Below are positions 1 to 8,746 of a stretch of DNA of 40,820 nucleotides, piece by piece (position 1 is the first letter of the stretch; each line of letters opens with the position of its first letter). The translations under genes were made by a program, and so were the position numbers. Below the pieces are notes generated by a model, which was not told where the DNA came from, ran no database searches, and saw nothing but the letters and a program-made list of their open reading frames with translations. This DNA is from DATJZH01 sp035499215 (lineage in GTDB: Bacteria > Actinomycetota > Actinomycetes > Streptosporangiales > Streptosporangiaceae), in the NCBI GenBank assembly GCA_035499215.1, contig DATJZH010000137.1, forward strand, positions 1-40,820, written 5' to 3'.

Positions 1-5
1 CTCCG

Positions 6-731
6 TCACGAGGCAACCGGAGTGCGGCTGCGGTATCTGGCGATTTCCGTTGGCCGCGGCAGGTCCGCCCGGGTGAGCCCGCCAGAGAGCACCGACGCCA
101 GGTCCGCGTAAGCGCGTGCCGTGTCGGCGTCCCTGGCGTGATAAGCGCACCTGCCGCCAGGAATGTTCTCGCAGTCCCAGCATCCGAGGGCGTCGGCGCC
201 GGAACTCCGGTACGCGATGGCGTCGCAGAGTGCGCCAAGCACGATGTCAAGCTGGCGGGATGTCAGCGCGGCTTCGTCCCGGCCGGTCAGCCGGGCCAGC
301 CAGAGCAGCGCCGCCACCGATCTGGCGTTGCGCTTATCCCAGTGCACGAGCCTGCTGAGGAACTGCCGGTCGCGGGGAGTCAGGCTGACCCCGGTCAGCG
401 CCGCTTCCAGCGCGCCACGGACCGCCCTGCGATGCGAGTCGGCGCATCCGGCAGTCGCCGGACCGCCCCGCGCACCCGCCCCGGCCCCGGTACCGGCGCC
501 GGGTGCAGTCTCGGCACCTGGCTCGACGCCTCTTCCGGCCGGGACTGGTGGCAGCGGCAGTCGGACGGCCGGCTCCGGGCGGCCCGAAGGCGGTTGCGGC
601 ACGCTGGCGGCCGATAACGGCACCGTTCCTCCCGGCGGCAGCGGCCTGCCGATCTGCCTGGGCCTCATGCAGGATGGCGTGGGTATGGCGTCGACCTGCC
701 CGGCTCTGCGTGCCTGAGCGGGATCAGTCAT
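6..731 (-). CDS. Hypothetical protein with C-terminal Cys/His cluster
   Basis: Function not recognised. The product is 241 aa. Residues 1 to about 100 are a low-complexity Pro/Ala/Gly-rich tail. Residues 105-240 look like a compact helical domain. Inside it is C184-x2-C187-x7-C195-x2-H198, spaced like a small zinc-binding knuckle. The ATG at 731 was chosen over an ORF extension to 839 because GAGGAGG lies 10 nt upstream and the extra 36 residues are Arg-rich and unconvincing. There is no signal peptide or membrane segment. It is divergent from korA with a 561 bp gap. The gene is complete, ending in TGA at 6-8. The C-terminal domain resembles uncharacterised actinobacterial proteins; no role can be given. 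Confidence 0.7.
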   Translation of the reverse strand: MTDPAQARRAGQVDAIPTPSCMRPRQIGRPLPPGGTVPLSAASVPQPPSGRPEPAVRLPLPPVPAGRGVEPGAETAPGAGTGAGAGARGGPATAGCADSHRRAVRGALEAALTGVSLTPRDRQFLSRLVHWDKRNARSVAALLWLARLTGRDEAALTSRQLDIVLGALCDAIAYRSSGADALGCWDCENIPGGRCAYHARDADTARAYADLASVLSGGLTRADLPRPTEIARYRSRTPVAS

Positions 732-1292
732 GAGTCTGCGGCCTCCTCGTCGGGCGAAGAGCTTGACTGCCCGGATCCATGTCTTCCCGCCCCTTGTGAG
801 CGTTGCGCGCTTGCCGGCACCGCCTGGCCAGCGGTGCAAGACTACGCGAGGATGGCGCCTCAGTGAGCGAGCACGTTGACACTCTTCGTAGCCGACGTCG
901 ATGGCACATCCAAGACCCGTGCCGAACCTCCGGGTACAGCCTCATTCGAGAGGTCGAGCTGCGCCCGTAACCGCCGACAGCGGGCGACGCCGGCGTCGTG
1001 AACCGCTGGCGGCTGCAGCGCGTCGTTACAGAGGGAATACGCATCGGCGCATGTCTGCCATAAGGTGGACAAGAGGACTGCCCGGCGGCCTCGGGGGCCG
1101 GCAGTCGCCGGATTTCCGGCCCGCAAATAGCAGATCAAGCACGCGCACAGCCTGCTGCCGGCGGGGCGCCATAGGTAAGATGTAGGTCGTCCGAGCCTCA
1201 GCGCCCCGGTACCCGGGGCGGCGGCTAAAAATGCACGCCGTCACCGTGATCCGTGCACCCGGCTTCGGCGCGTGGAGGAGGTCCAGGAGACT
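732..1292. other. Divergent intergenic region with two stem-loops, no gene
   Basis: This is 561 bp between the minus-strand hypothetical gene and korA. No convincing ORF was found; those present lack a ribosome binding site and have shadow-like composition. A TTGACA hexamer lies near 876-881 and a TAAGAT hexamer near 1176, but they do not form a well-spaced promoter pair. Two inverted repeats are visible. GACTGCC at 1076-1082 pairs with GGCAGTC at 1100-1106 around a GC-rich core. GCCCCGG at 1203-1209 pairs with CCGGGGC at 1213-1219 around a TAC loop. Both probably lie in the korA leader or flank its promoter. Nothing identifies a known riboswitch. Confidence 0.4.
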
Positions 1293-3161
1293 GTGACCAA
1301 GCAGGTCCAGCAGCTCGATCGCGTCATCATCAGGTTCGCCGGGGATTCAGGCGACGGCATGCAGCTCGCCGGGGACAGGTTCACCCAGGAAACGGCCGCC
1401 TTCGGCAACGACCTGTCGACGCTGCCAAATTTCCCCGCCGAGATCCGCGCCCCCGCGGGCACCCTCCCCGGTGTGTCGAGCTTCCAGCTTCACTTCGCCG
1501 ACCATGACATCCTCACGCCGGGCGATGCTCCGGATGTGCTGGTTGCGATGAACCCGGCGGCACTCAGGGCCAACATCCGCGACATCCCGCGCGGAGCCGA
1601 TGTCATCGCCAATACCGACGAGTTCACCAAGCGGAACCTGACCAAGGTCGGCTATGCCGCGAATCCGCTGGAGGACGGTTCTCTCGCCGCCTACCAGCTG
1701 CACGCCATCCCGATCACCTCGGTGACGGTCAAGGCGCTCGAGGATTACGACATCACCCGCAAGGACGCCGAGCGAGCCAAGAACATGTTCGCCCTGGGTC
1801 TGCTGTCCTGGTTGTATAACAGGCCGGCCGAGGGCACGATGAAGTTCCTCGAGTCCAAGTTCGCGGCCAGGCCGCAGATCCTGCAGGCGAACAAGGCAGC
1901 CTTCCGGGCAGGCTGGAACTACGGCGAGACCACCGAGCAGTTCTCGGTCCAGTACGAGATCAAGCCGGCCACGCTGCGGCCGGGCACCTACCGCAACATC
2001 ACCGGCAACACGGCCCTTGCCTACGGGCTCGTCGCAGCCTCCCGGCGCTCGGGCCTGCCGCTATTCCTGGGCTCCTACCCGATTACCCCCGCCTCGGACA
2101 TCCTGCATGAACTGTCCAAGCTGAAGCGGTTCGGCGTCCGCACGTTCCAGGCAGAGGACGAGATCAGCGGCGTCGGCGCCGCCCTTGGCGCGTCCTTCGG
2201 CGGCGGCCTCGGCGTGACCAGCACGTCCGGTCCGGGCATGTGCCTGAAGGCCGAGACGATCGGCCTGGCGGCATCGGTGGAGCTGCCGCTGATCATCTGT
2301 GATGTCCAGCGCGCCGGGCCGTCGACAGGCATGCCGACCAAGACCGAGCAGGCGGACCTGCTGATGGCGCTCTACGGCCGAAACGGTGAGTCACCCGTCG
2401 CGGTCCTCGCGGCTGCCACCCCGGCGGACTGCTTCGACACCGCTATAGAGGCAGTAAGGATCGCGGTGAAGTACCGCACTCCCGTCATCATCCTGTCCGA
2501 CGGCTACCTGGCCAACGGGTCTGAGCCCTGGCGGATCCCCGGCGTCGACGGTCTGGCCAGGCTCCGGGATGACTTCACATTCGCGATGCCAAACGACGTG
2601 CCCGCCGTCGATGGCACCCCGGGGTTCCTGCCGTTCCAGCGAGATCCGCAGACCCTTGCCCCGCCGTGGGCCATCCCCGGCACGCCCGGCCTCGAACACC
2701 GGGTCGGCGGCATTGAGAAAGCCGACGGAACTGGCACCATCTCCTACGACCCGGACAACCACGATCGCATGGTCCGGCTGCGCCAGGCGAAGGTCGACGG
2801 GATCGCGGCCGACATCGGCCCGCTCGAGGTCGACGATCCGCACGGGTCCGCGCGAGTGCTCGTCCTCGGCTGGGGCTCGACCTTCGGCTCGATCGGCGCT
2901 GCCGCCCGCCAGGTGCGGCTGGCGGGCGGCTCGGTGGCGCAGGCGCACCTGAGGCACCTGTCGCCATTCCCGGCCAACCTCGGCGAGGTGCTGAACGCTT
3001 ACGACAAGGTGCTCGTGCCCGAAATCAACCTCGGCCAGCTGGCTCTGCTGTTGCGCGGGCGTTTCCTCACCGACGTGATTTCCTATAACCGGGTGCGCGG
3101 CATGCCATTCAGCGCAGCTGAACTGACCGGCGTGATCCAGGATGTGATCGCAAATGTCTGA
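1293..3161 (+). CDS. korA: 2-oxoacid:ferredoxin oxidoreductase, fused gamma-alpha subunit
   Basis: With KorB this forms a CoA- and thiamine-diphosphate-dependent, ferredoxin-linked 2-oxoacid (probably 2-oxoglutarate) oxidoreductase in the cytoplasm. It offers a TCA-cycle step that makes reduced ferredoxin instead of NADH. The order is a gamma domain (about 10-200, starting with the conserved RFAGDSGDGMQLAGDRF), then the alpha domain (about 220-450, with GSYPITPASD and STSGPG motifs), then a C-terminal transketolase-like domain with VLGWGSTFGS. The length of about 620 aa matches actinobacterial KorA. GTG at 1293 is preferred: a purine-rich GGAGGAGG and AGGAG run sits just before it. An upstream in-frame GTG at 1272 has no ribosome binding site. 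It overlaps korB by 8 nt, implying coupled translation. Confidence 0.93.
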   Translation: MTKQVQQLDRVIIRFAGDSGDGMQLAGDRFTQETAAFGNDLSTLPNFPAEIRAPAGTLPGVSSFQLHFADHDILTPGDAPDVLVAMNPAALRANIRDIPRGADVIANTDEFTKRNLTKVGYAANPLEDGSLAAYQLHAIPITSVTVKALEDYDITRKDAERAKNMFALGLLSWLYNRPAEGTMKFLESKFAARPQILQANKAAFRAGWNYGETTEQFSVQYEIKPATLRPGTYRNITGNTALAYGLVAASRRSGLPLFLGSYPITPASDILHELSKLKRFGVRTFQAEDEISGVGAALGASFGGGLGVTSTSGPGMCLKAETIGLAASVELPLIICDVQRAGPSTGMPTKTEQADLLMALYGRNGESPVAVLAAATPADCFDTAIEAVRIAVKYRTPVIILSDGYLANGSEPWRIPGVDGLARLRDDFTFAMPNDVPAVDGTPGFLPFQRDPQTLAPPWAIPGTPGLEHRVGGIEKADGTGTISYDPDNHDRMVRLRQAKVDGIAADIGPLEVDDPHGSARVLVLGWGSTFGSIGAAARQVRLAGGSVAQAHLRHLSPFPANLGEVLNAYDKVLVPEINLGQLALLLRGRFLTDVISYNRVRGMPFSAAELTGVIQDVIANV

Positions 3162-4299
3162 CCACGGCGAGAGCGCGGCAAGCCGCCGGCCGGCGAATGG
3201 GCGGCCCGCAAACGGCGGCCCGGCTGACGGTGATCCCGAGCACGTACCGGGTCCGCCCCGGCTGGCATCACTGGCCCTGGTACCGAGGGCCGACGAGAAA
3301 CTGAGCACCAGGGACTTCAAGTCCGATCAGGAGGTTCGCTGGTGCCCCGGCTGCGGGGATTACGCGATCCTGGCCGCCTTCCAGGCGTTCCTGCCGGAGC
3401 TGGAGATCCCGCGAGAGAACCTGGTAATAATCTCCGGTATCGGCTGCTCGTCCCGGCTGCCGTACTACGTCAACAGCTATGGCATGCACTCGATTCACGG
3501 ACGCGCCCCGGCGATCGCCACGGGGCTGGCATCCTCGCGACCTGACTTGTCTGTCTGGGTGATCACGGGCGACGGTGACGCGCTGTCCATCGGCGGGAAT
3601 CACCTGATCCATGCGCTGCGCCGCAATGTCAATATCAAGATCCTGCTTTTCAACAACCGGATTTACGGGCTGACCAAGGGCCAGTACTCGCCGACCTCCG
3701 AACAGGGCAAGGTCACCAAGTCAACGCCGTTCGGCTCGCTGGATACACCGTTCAATCCGGCCTCGCTGGCGCTCGGCGCCGAGGCGACTTTCGTCGCGCG
3801 GACCATCGATTCCGATCGCAAGCACCTGACCGGGGTGCTGCGGGCTGCGGCCGACCACAAGGGGGCAGCCTTCGTCGAGATCTACCAGAACTGCCCGATC
3901 TTCAATGATGACGCCTTCGCGCCGGTGGCCGACCCGGCATCGCGGGAGGAGCATGTGATCCGCGTCCAGCACGGCGAGCCTGTTCGCTTCGGTCCGGCCG
4001 GCAGCCGCGGCCTGCGGTTCGGGCGCCGGGGCTCGCTGGAGGTGGTTGAGGTATCCGCGAGCGAGGAGGGCTCGCTGCTGACCCACGATGCGCACGCCGC
4101 CGATCCGTCCTATGCGTTCGCCCTGTCCCGGCTGGACAGCGCAGACTTTGCCCACACTCCGATTGGCCTGTTCCGGCAGGTGAGCCGCCCTAGCTATGAC
4201 GAGATGATGGCCGACCAGCTTGAGGAAGCACGGGAGAAGCAAGGTGACGGGGACCTTGCCGCCCTGCTCGCGGGAAGCGATACCTGGCAGGTCGGCTAG
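3154..4299 (+). CDS. korB: 2-oxoacid:ferredoxin oxidoreductase, beta subunit
   Basis: This is the thiamine-diphosphate and [4Fe-4S] subunit of the KorAB enzyme. WCPGCGDY (C64, C67), GIGCSSR (C98) and YQNC (C247) supply cluster-ligand cysteines. G139-D-G-D142 followed by N167/N168 is the thiamine diphosphate/Mg2+ motif, and GLTKGQYSPTS follows as in the family. The product is 381 aa, longer than the usual 340-350, because of a low-complexity N-terminal tail of about 40 residues before the conserved KSDQEVRWCPGC. A later start is possible, but the ATG at 3154 overlaps the korA stop by 8 nt and fits coupling. The electron acceptor ferredoxin is not encoded in the window. Confidence 0.94.
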   Translation: MSDHGESAASRRPANGRPANGGPADGDPEHVPGPPRLASLALVPRADEKLSTRDFKSDQEVRWCPGCGDYAILAAFQAFLPELEIPRENLVIISGIGCSSRLPYYVNSYGMHSIHGRAPAIATGLASSRPDLSVWVITGDGDALSIGGNHLIHALRRNVNIKILLFNNRIYGLTKGQYSPTSEQGKVTKSTPFGSLDTPFNPASLALGAEATFVARTIDSDRKHLTGVLRAAADHKGAAFVEIYQNCPIFNDDAFAPVADPASREEHVIRVQHGEPVRFGPAGSRGLRFGRRGSLEVVEVSASEEGSLLTHDAHAADPSYAFALSRLDSADFAHTPIGLFRQVSRPSYDEMMADQLEEAREKQGDGDLAALLAGSDTWQVG

Positions 4300-4408
4300 A
4301 CGGCGATGGCGATGCGCCGATGTTGCTGCGGCGGCGTCGAGCTGGCGACTAGGCTGGCGATCTCACTCATGGCGCGCGGCAGGCCCCGACCGCGGGGGAC
4401 GGTAGGCA

Positions 4409-5389
4409 ATGAGCAGCAGGCACGTGCAGCGCGGTGGCGCGATTCTCCTGCTCGGGGCGGCGGTGATGCTGCCCGCAACCGCGGCGGCTGCCGCAGGCAG
4501 CGTCAGCCCCTGGATTCGTCCGCCGGGACGGTCGCCGTCGTCGGACGTCCGGGTAGCGTCGGCCGACGAGGCACCATCGGGGGCGGAGCGGCTGTCCCGC
4601 GGTCAGATTATGGCCGGCATCCAGTCCCCGCTGGCAGCCGCCACAGTCAGATGCTCGTCGCCGTCGAGCACCCACCGCCGGCTTGCCGCCAGGCTGGCCA
4701 GGGGCATCGGGGCCGCGCTGGAAGGCCGGTCCTCGATCGTCGGCCTGGCGATCGCCGACAGGCGCACCGGCATAACCTGCGGGGCGAACTCGGGCTGGCA
4801 ATTTGCCTCAGCCAGCGTCGTCAAGGTGACGATCCTCGGCGCGCTGTTACGCAAGCTCGAAGCCGAGCACCGGCACCTGACTCCCGCTCAGGTCACGCTG
4901 ACCACGGAGATGATCACCGAGTCGAGCAATGCCGCGGCTTCAGCGCTATGGGCCGAGGTCGGCCGCAGCCATCTGCAGCGCTTCCTCGACCTGGCCAGAA
5001 TGATTCATACCCACCTGGGCCAGGGCGGCTACTGGGGCCTGACCCAGATCACCGCGCACGATGAGCTGACCTTGCTCAGGTTGCTCACCAGCCGGAACCA
5101 CGTGCTCGACAAGGCAGCGCGGCATTACGTGCTGTCCTTGATGGCCCGGGTGATCCCCTCGCAGCGCTGGGGCACCCCGGCCGGTGTGCCCGCGGGCGTG
5201 TCGGTTCATGTCAAGAACGGCTGGCTGCCGCTGGCCACATACGGCTGGCGCGTCAACAGCATAGGCAGCTTTTCCGGTGATGACCGCAATTACATGATCG
5301 TCATTCTGACCAAGAACAACCCGACCATGGACTACGGCGTCGACACCATCGAGGACGCGGCCGAGGTCATCAACCGCGAGCTAGGCTGA
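4409..5389 (+). CDS. Secreted class A beta-lactamase-like serine hydrolase
   Basis: The product is 326 aa and is probably exported. Residues 5-29 form a hydrophobic segment ending in an alanine run, like a signal peptide. The catalytic set of the penicillin-recognising fold is present: S136-V-V-K139 (SxxK), S172-S-N174 (SxN/SDN-like) and K269-N-G271 in place of the usual KTG/KSG. It may be a D,D-peptidase-like or beta-lactamase-like enzyme acting on cell-wall peptides. The altered third motif makes true penicillinase activity uncertain. There is a rare TTA leucine codon at 4847-4849 (residue 147). It lies 109 nt after korB, probably as a separate unit. An overlapping frame from 4306 is a shadow. 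Confidence 0.85.
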   Translation: MSSRHVQRGGAILLLGAAVMLPATAAAAAGSVSPWIRPPGRSPSSDVRVASADEAPSGAERLSRGQIMAGIQSPLAAATVRCSSPSSTHRRLAARLARGIGAALEGRSSIVGLAIADRRTGITCGANSGWQFASASVVKVTILGALLRKLEAEHRHLTPAQVTLTTEMITESSNAAASALWAEVGRSHLQRFLDLARMIHTHLGQGGYWGLTQITAHDELTLLRLLTSRNHVLDKAARHYVLSLMARVIPSQRWGTPAGVPAGVSVHVKNGWLPLATYGWRVNSIGSFSGDDRNYMIVILTKNNPTMDYGVDTIEDAAEVINRELG

Positions 5390-5476
5390 ACCGGGCCTGT
5401 CGGGGTCCTGGAGCAGCAACGTCGCCGCGGCAGCGCGTTGCCCGCCGCGGCGCGCCCAAGCCAGCCAGGGCGGGAG

Positions 5477-6223
5477 GTGAACACGGAGCCAGACAGCGGC
5501 GGCACGGCAGCCGCACGGGCGGCGTTCCCCGACTGGCGGTTCGCGCCGAATATCGGCTCTCACCCGGAGATCTACGAGGTCGAGAATCAGGCTCTGGACC
5601 GGGCCGGTCATCTGCTGGCGGCGATGAGCCGCCTCGCACCGTGGTCCGGCCGGACCATCGTCGACCTAGGCTGCGGAACGGGCTACTGGCTCCCCCGGTA
5701 CGCGCCGCAGGCGCGCCAGGTGATCGGCATCGAGCCTGACCCAGCGCTGCGCGCTGCGGCCGTCGCGCGGATCGCCGGACTTTCTGCCGTGACTGTCCTG
5801 GCCGGCTCGGCCGAGCACACCGGCCTGCCGGATCGATCGGTTGACGTCATCCATGCGCGGTTCGCCTATTTTTTCGGGCCGGGGGCAGACGCCGGGCTGG
5901 CGGAGGCGCTACGGGTGCTGCGGCCAGGCGGAAGCCTGATCGTGGCCGACAACGACTATCGCTGGGGCGAGTTCGCTGAACTGCTGGCGGCCGCCTCGGC
6001 GCGGGCGCCGCAGCGCACCGCGGCGGATGTCGACGCGTGGTGGCGCGAACGGGGTGCCGCCCGGCAGGCGGTCCGCTCGCAGTGGCGCTTTGCCGGGCGC
6101 GCCGACCTCGCGGCGGTGCTGAGCATCGAGCTGCCCGGCCAGGTCGCCAAGTCCTGGCTGGCCAGGAACCCCGCTGCCACCGGTCTCAGCTACGGATACG
6201 TCCTGTTCGCCGTAACGGCCTGA
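5477..6223 (+). CDS. Class I SAM-dependent methyltransferase
   Basis: The product is 248 aa with the Rossmann methyltransferase core. Motif I is DLGCGTG at residues 63-69. An acidic end of strand 2 (GIEPDP) and a post-motif segment with LRVLRPGGSLIVAD follow, typical of the Methyltransf_11/25 group. The substrate cannot be inferred. The GTG at 5477 is chosen because an AGGGCGGGAG run lies directly upstream and homology-like sequence begins soon after. An in-frame TTG at 5438 would add 13 residues. The gene follows the serine hydrolase by 87 nt on the same strand. No menaquinone or known biosynthetic motif is seen, so it is annotated only by fold. Confidence 0.8.
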   Translation: MNTEPDSGGTAAARAAFPDWRFAPNIGSHPEIYEVENQALDRAGHLLAAMSRLAPWSGRTIVDLGCGTGYWLPRYAPQARQVIGIEPDPALRAAAVARIAGLSAVTVLAGSAEHTGLPDRSVDVIHARFAYFFGPGADAGLAEALRVLRPGGSLIVADNDYRWGEFAELLAAASARAPQRTAADVDAWWRERGAARQAVRSQWRFAGRADLAAVLSIELPGQVAKSWLARNPAATGLSYGYVLFAVTA

Positions 6224-6688
6224 GCGTGCTGTTACGGCTCGCGGCCCTCAAGGGCGCCCAGACTGGTTAACCGTGCCATCGTGCCGCTCGCCGCCGTGCT
6301 GCCTGGCATACCGGCGCTGCTTGCGCGCACCACATCACCTGGATCACCTCGGTCCACGCTTAAGCCTCAGCCGTTCCGGTTCTGGCTGCAACCCGGCATG
6401 GCCGGCGGCAACTCGTGGTGCGGTCAGGGACGTTCGTCCCTACCCTGCGCCGAAGCGGCCGACCGAAAGTAGAACGTGGGCCTGGACCACCCGAGGGCTC
6501 GGGCAAGGGCACTGCCCGCCGTCGGCAAGCTGGCCCGGACTGGCCGACGTGTGGGCCAGCCAGGCCTTCGGGGGCGCCGGATCGACCCGCCGCCCGCACT
6601 GTCGGCCGGGGCTTGACGGGGCGTCGGCGCGTTCAGCACGCCGGCCCCGTCAGCAGGGTTCGCTCGGATTCGCTTCAGGAGGAACATC
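6224..6688. other. Intergenic leader of the CoA-transferase gene
   Basis: This is 465 bp with no supported gene. Overlapping ORFs on both strands have no ribosome binding site and compositions like shadows. It contains the palindrome at 6426-6441, described separately, and the AGGAGG ribosome binding site at 6677-6682 of the downstream gene. No clear -35/-10 pair could be assigned. The unusual length of the leader suggests regulation of the CoA-transferase gene. Confidence 0.4.
6426..6441. promoter_or_regulatory. DosR/DevR-like palindromic operator
   Basis: The sequence AGGGACGTTCGTCCCT has perfect 7-bp arms around a TT centre. It fits the GGGAC-N4-GTCCC layout of the DosR (DevR) box, known in mycobacteria for the hypoxia/NO dormancy response and with related forms in other actinobacteria. 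The nearest downstream gene is the CoA-transferase at 6689, about 250 bp away, which is far for a classic activator site. The match is seen directly; binding by a DosR-type regulator is inference, and no such regulator is encoded in this window. Confidence 0.45.
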
Positions 6689-8707
6689 ATGCGTATCCCG
6701 GCGGAAGCCTTGTCCGGCAGCTCGGTGCGAGACAAGGTTGTCACGGCCGTCGAGGCGGTGCGGCTGATTCGTGACGGCGACTCGGTCGTGGTCGAAGGGT
6801 TCATGGGGCAGTGCTTCGCCGAGCAGCTGGTCCTGGCGCTGGAGCAGCGTTTCCTGGTGACAGGCGCCCCCCGCGACCTCGGGCTGGTGTTTACCATGGC
6901 CGCGGGGAACCGGCTCGGTCGGGGACTTGACCGGCTGAGCCACCAGGGCCTGATCAATCGGGCCGTAGGCGGTCACTGGGGCATGGCGCCCGAGCTGGGG
7001 AAGATGGCCGTGGGCAACGATATCGCGGCGCATAACCTGCCTCAGGGCGTTATCTCCCAGCTGATGCGGGACACCGCCGCTGGCAAGCCCGGCCTGCTGA
7101 CCAGGGTCGGACTTGGCACTTTCGTCGATCCGCGGCATGGCGGCGGGAAGATCAACGAACGGACGACCGAGGATCGCGTCGAGCTGATCACCCTCGACGG
7201 CGCCGAGTACCTGCTCTACAAGGCGCTGCAGCTCGATGTGGCGTTCCTGCGCGGCACCACCGCGGATCCTGACGGGAACATCACCATGGAGCGCGAGGCG
7301 CTGATCATGGAGGCACTCGCCGTGGCCACTGCGGTGCACAATGCCGGTGGCCTGGTGATCGTGCAGGTGGAGCGGGTCGCTGAGAGCGGCAGCCTGAGCC
7401 CACGCGAGGTGAAGATCCCTGGGATCTTGGTCGACTGCGTCGTCGTTTCGCAGCCCGAGCACCACTGGCAGACCTTCGGCACGCCTTACTCGCCGGCATT
7501 GAGCGGAGAGCTGCGGCGGGTCCGCAACCCTGTCCCGCCATTGGAGCTGACCGAGCGGAAGGTCATTGCCCGCCGGGCAGCAATGGAACTTCAGCCCGGC
7601 AGCGTGGTGAATCTCGGCATCGGCATACCGGAGGGCGTCGCCAATGTGGCGGCCGAAGAGCACATCCTGGACCTCCTCACGCTGACCGCCGAACCCGGTG
7701 CGACGGGCGGTATGCCGACCGGAGGGCTGGACTTCGGCTCGACGGTAAACGCGCAAGCCATCCTGGATCAGCCGTCTCAGTTCGACTTCTATGACGGCGG
7801 CGGTCTCGACGTGGCATTCCTCGGCATGGCCCAGGTGGACCGTCTGGGCAATGTCAATGTCAGCCGGTTCGGGCCGAAGCTGGCGGGCTCAGGTGGATTC
7901 ATTAATATCAGCCAGAACGCCAAGCGGCTGGTGTTCGCCGGGACCTTCGTCGTGCCGAGCCGCTGCCAGGTTCAGGATGGCCAGCTGGTCATCGCCAATA
8001 GTGCCGTCACGCCCAAGTTCATCGCCGACGTGGAGCAGCGGACTTTCAGCGGCCAGTACGCGGCCGCCGCCGGGCAGCCAGTGCTGTACGTGACCGAGCG
8101 GTGCGTCTTTCAGCTCACCTCCGACGGCCTGGAGCTCATCGAGATCGCCCCCGGGGCGGATCTCGAGAAAGACGTCCTCGCCCACATCGGATTCGATCCG
8201 ATCATTCGCGGCGAGCCGAAGCTGATGGACGCGCGCATCTTCGCCGCCGAGTCCATGGGCCTGAAGGACGATCTGCTGACCATGCCACTCCAGGCGCGAT
8301 TCGCCTATGACGCCGAACGCAACATGTTCTTCCTGAACATGGAGGGCCTGTCGCTGGTCAGCGCGGACGACGTCGAGGCGATCGGGACCGCGGTCAACAA
8401 TCGCCTGGCCGCCATCGGCAGGAAGGTGCAGATGGTCGTCAACTATGACAACTTCTACCTGGATCCGGCCCTGACCGATCGCTACATCGCCGGCGTTCGC
8501 AGGCTCGCCGAGCGCTACTACGCCAGCGTGACCAGGTACACCACCAGTTCCTTCATGCGGCTCAAGCTCACCAGGCAGCTGCACCACCGGGATCTGGCCC
8601 CGCACATCTATGAAAGCCGCGAAGAAGCCATGAACTGGCTCGAGAGCCACATACCGAGATCGTCAGTCCAGGATCGGCGAGAAGACCCGGTGGGAGCGGG
8701 CGACTGA
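6689..8707 (+). CDS. Family I acyl-CoA:acetate/3-ketoacid CoA-transferase with C-terminal extension
   Basis: The product is 672 aa and transfers CoA between an acyl-CoA and a short-chain acid (acetate, propionate or a 3-oxoacid). Residues 15-285 form the alpha-like half. Residues 290-535 form the beta-like half, with NLGIGIPEGVAN and the catalytic-glutamate motif E335-P-G-A-T-G-G (ExGxxGG). These are fused as in YdiF/propionate CoA-transferase proteins, usually about 520-530 aa. An extra region of about 120 residues (537-655) follows, with NLEGL-like and NYDNF motifs. I recall similar extensions in some homologues. AGGAGG 6 nt before the ATG fixes the start. It stands alone, 38 nt ahead of the broken HD/LuxR gene. 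The upstream palindrome suggests hypoxia control. Confidence 0.88.
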   Translation: MRIPAEALSGSSVRDKVVTAVEAVRLIRDGDSVVVEGFMGQCFAEQLVLALEQRFLVTGAPRDLGLVFTMAAGNRLGRGLDRLSHQGLINRAVGGHWGMAPELGKMAVGNDIAAHNLPQGVISQLMRDTAAGKPGLLTRVGLGTFVDPRHGGGKINERTTEDRVELITLDGAEYLLYKALQLDVAFLRGTTADPDGNITMEREALIMEALAVATAVHNAGGLVIVQVERVAESGSLSPREVKIPGILVDCVVVSQPEHHWQTFGTPYSPALSGELRRVRNPVPPLELTERKVIARRAAMELQPGSVVNLGIGIPEGVANVAAEEHILDLLTLTAEPGATGGMPTGGLDFGSTVNAQAILDQPSQFDFYDGGGLDVAFLGMAQVDRLGNVNVSRFGPKLAGSGGFINISQNAKRLVFAGTFVVPSRCQVQDGQLVIANSAVTPKFIADVEQRTFSGQYAAAAGQPVLYVTERCVFQLTSDGLELIEIAPGADLEKDVLAHIGFDPIIRGEPKLMDARIFAAESMGLKDDLLTMPLQARFAYDAERNMFFLNMEGLSLVSADDVEAIGTAVNNRLAAIGRKVQMVVNYDNFYLDPALTDRYIAGVRRLAERYYASVTRYTTSSFMRLKLTRQLHHRDLAPHIYESREEAMNWLESHIPRSSVQDRREDPVGAGD

Positions 8708-8746
8708 GCCCCTCTAGCTCGACGTGCACCAGCCCGTGCGATCCTT

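Noticed and set aside
6415..6774. 119-residue ORF in the CoA-transferase leader
   Set aside because: It overlaps the real start, lacks a ribosome binding site and has Arg/Pro/Gly shadow composition.
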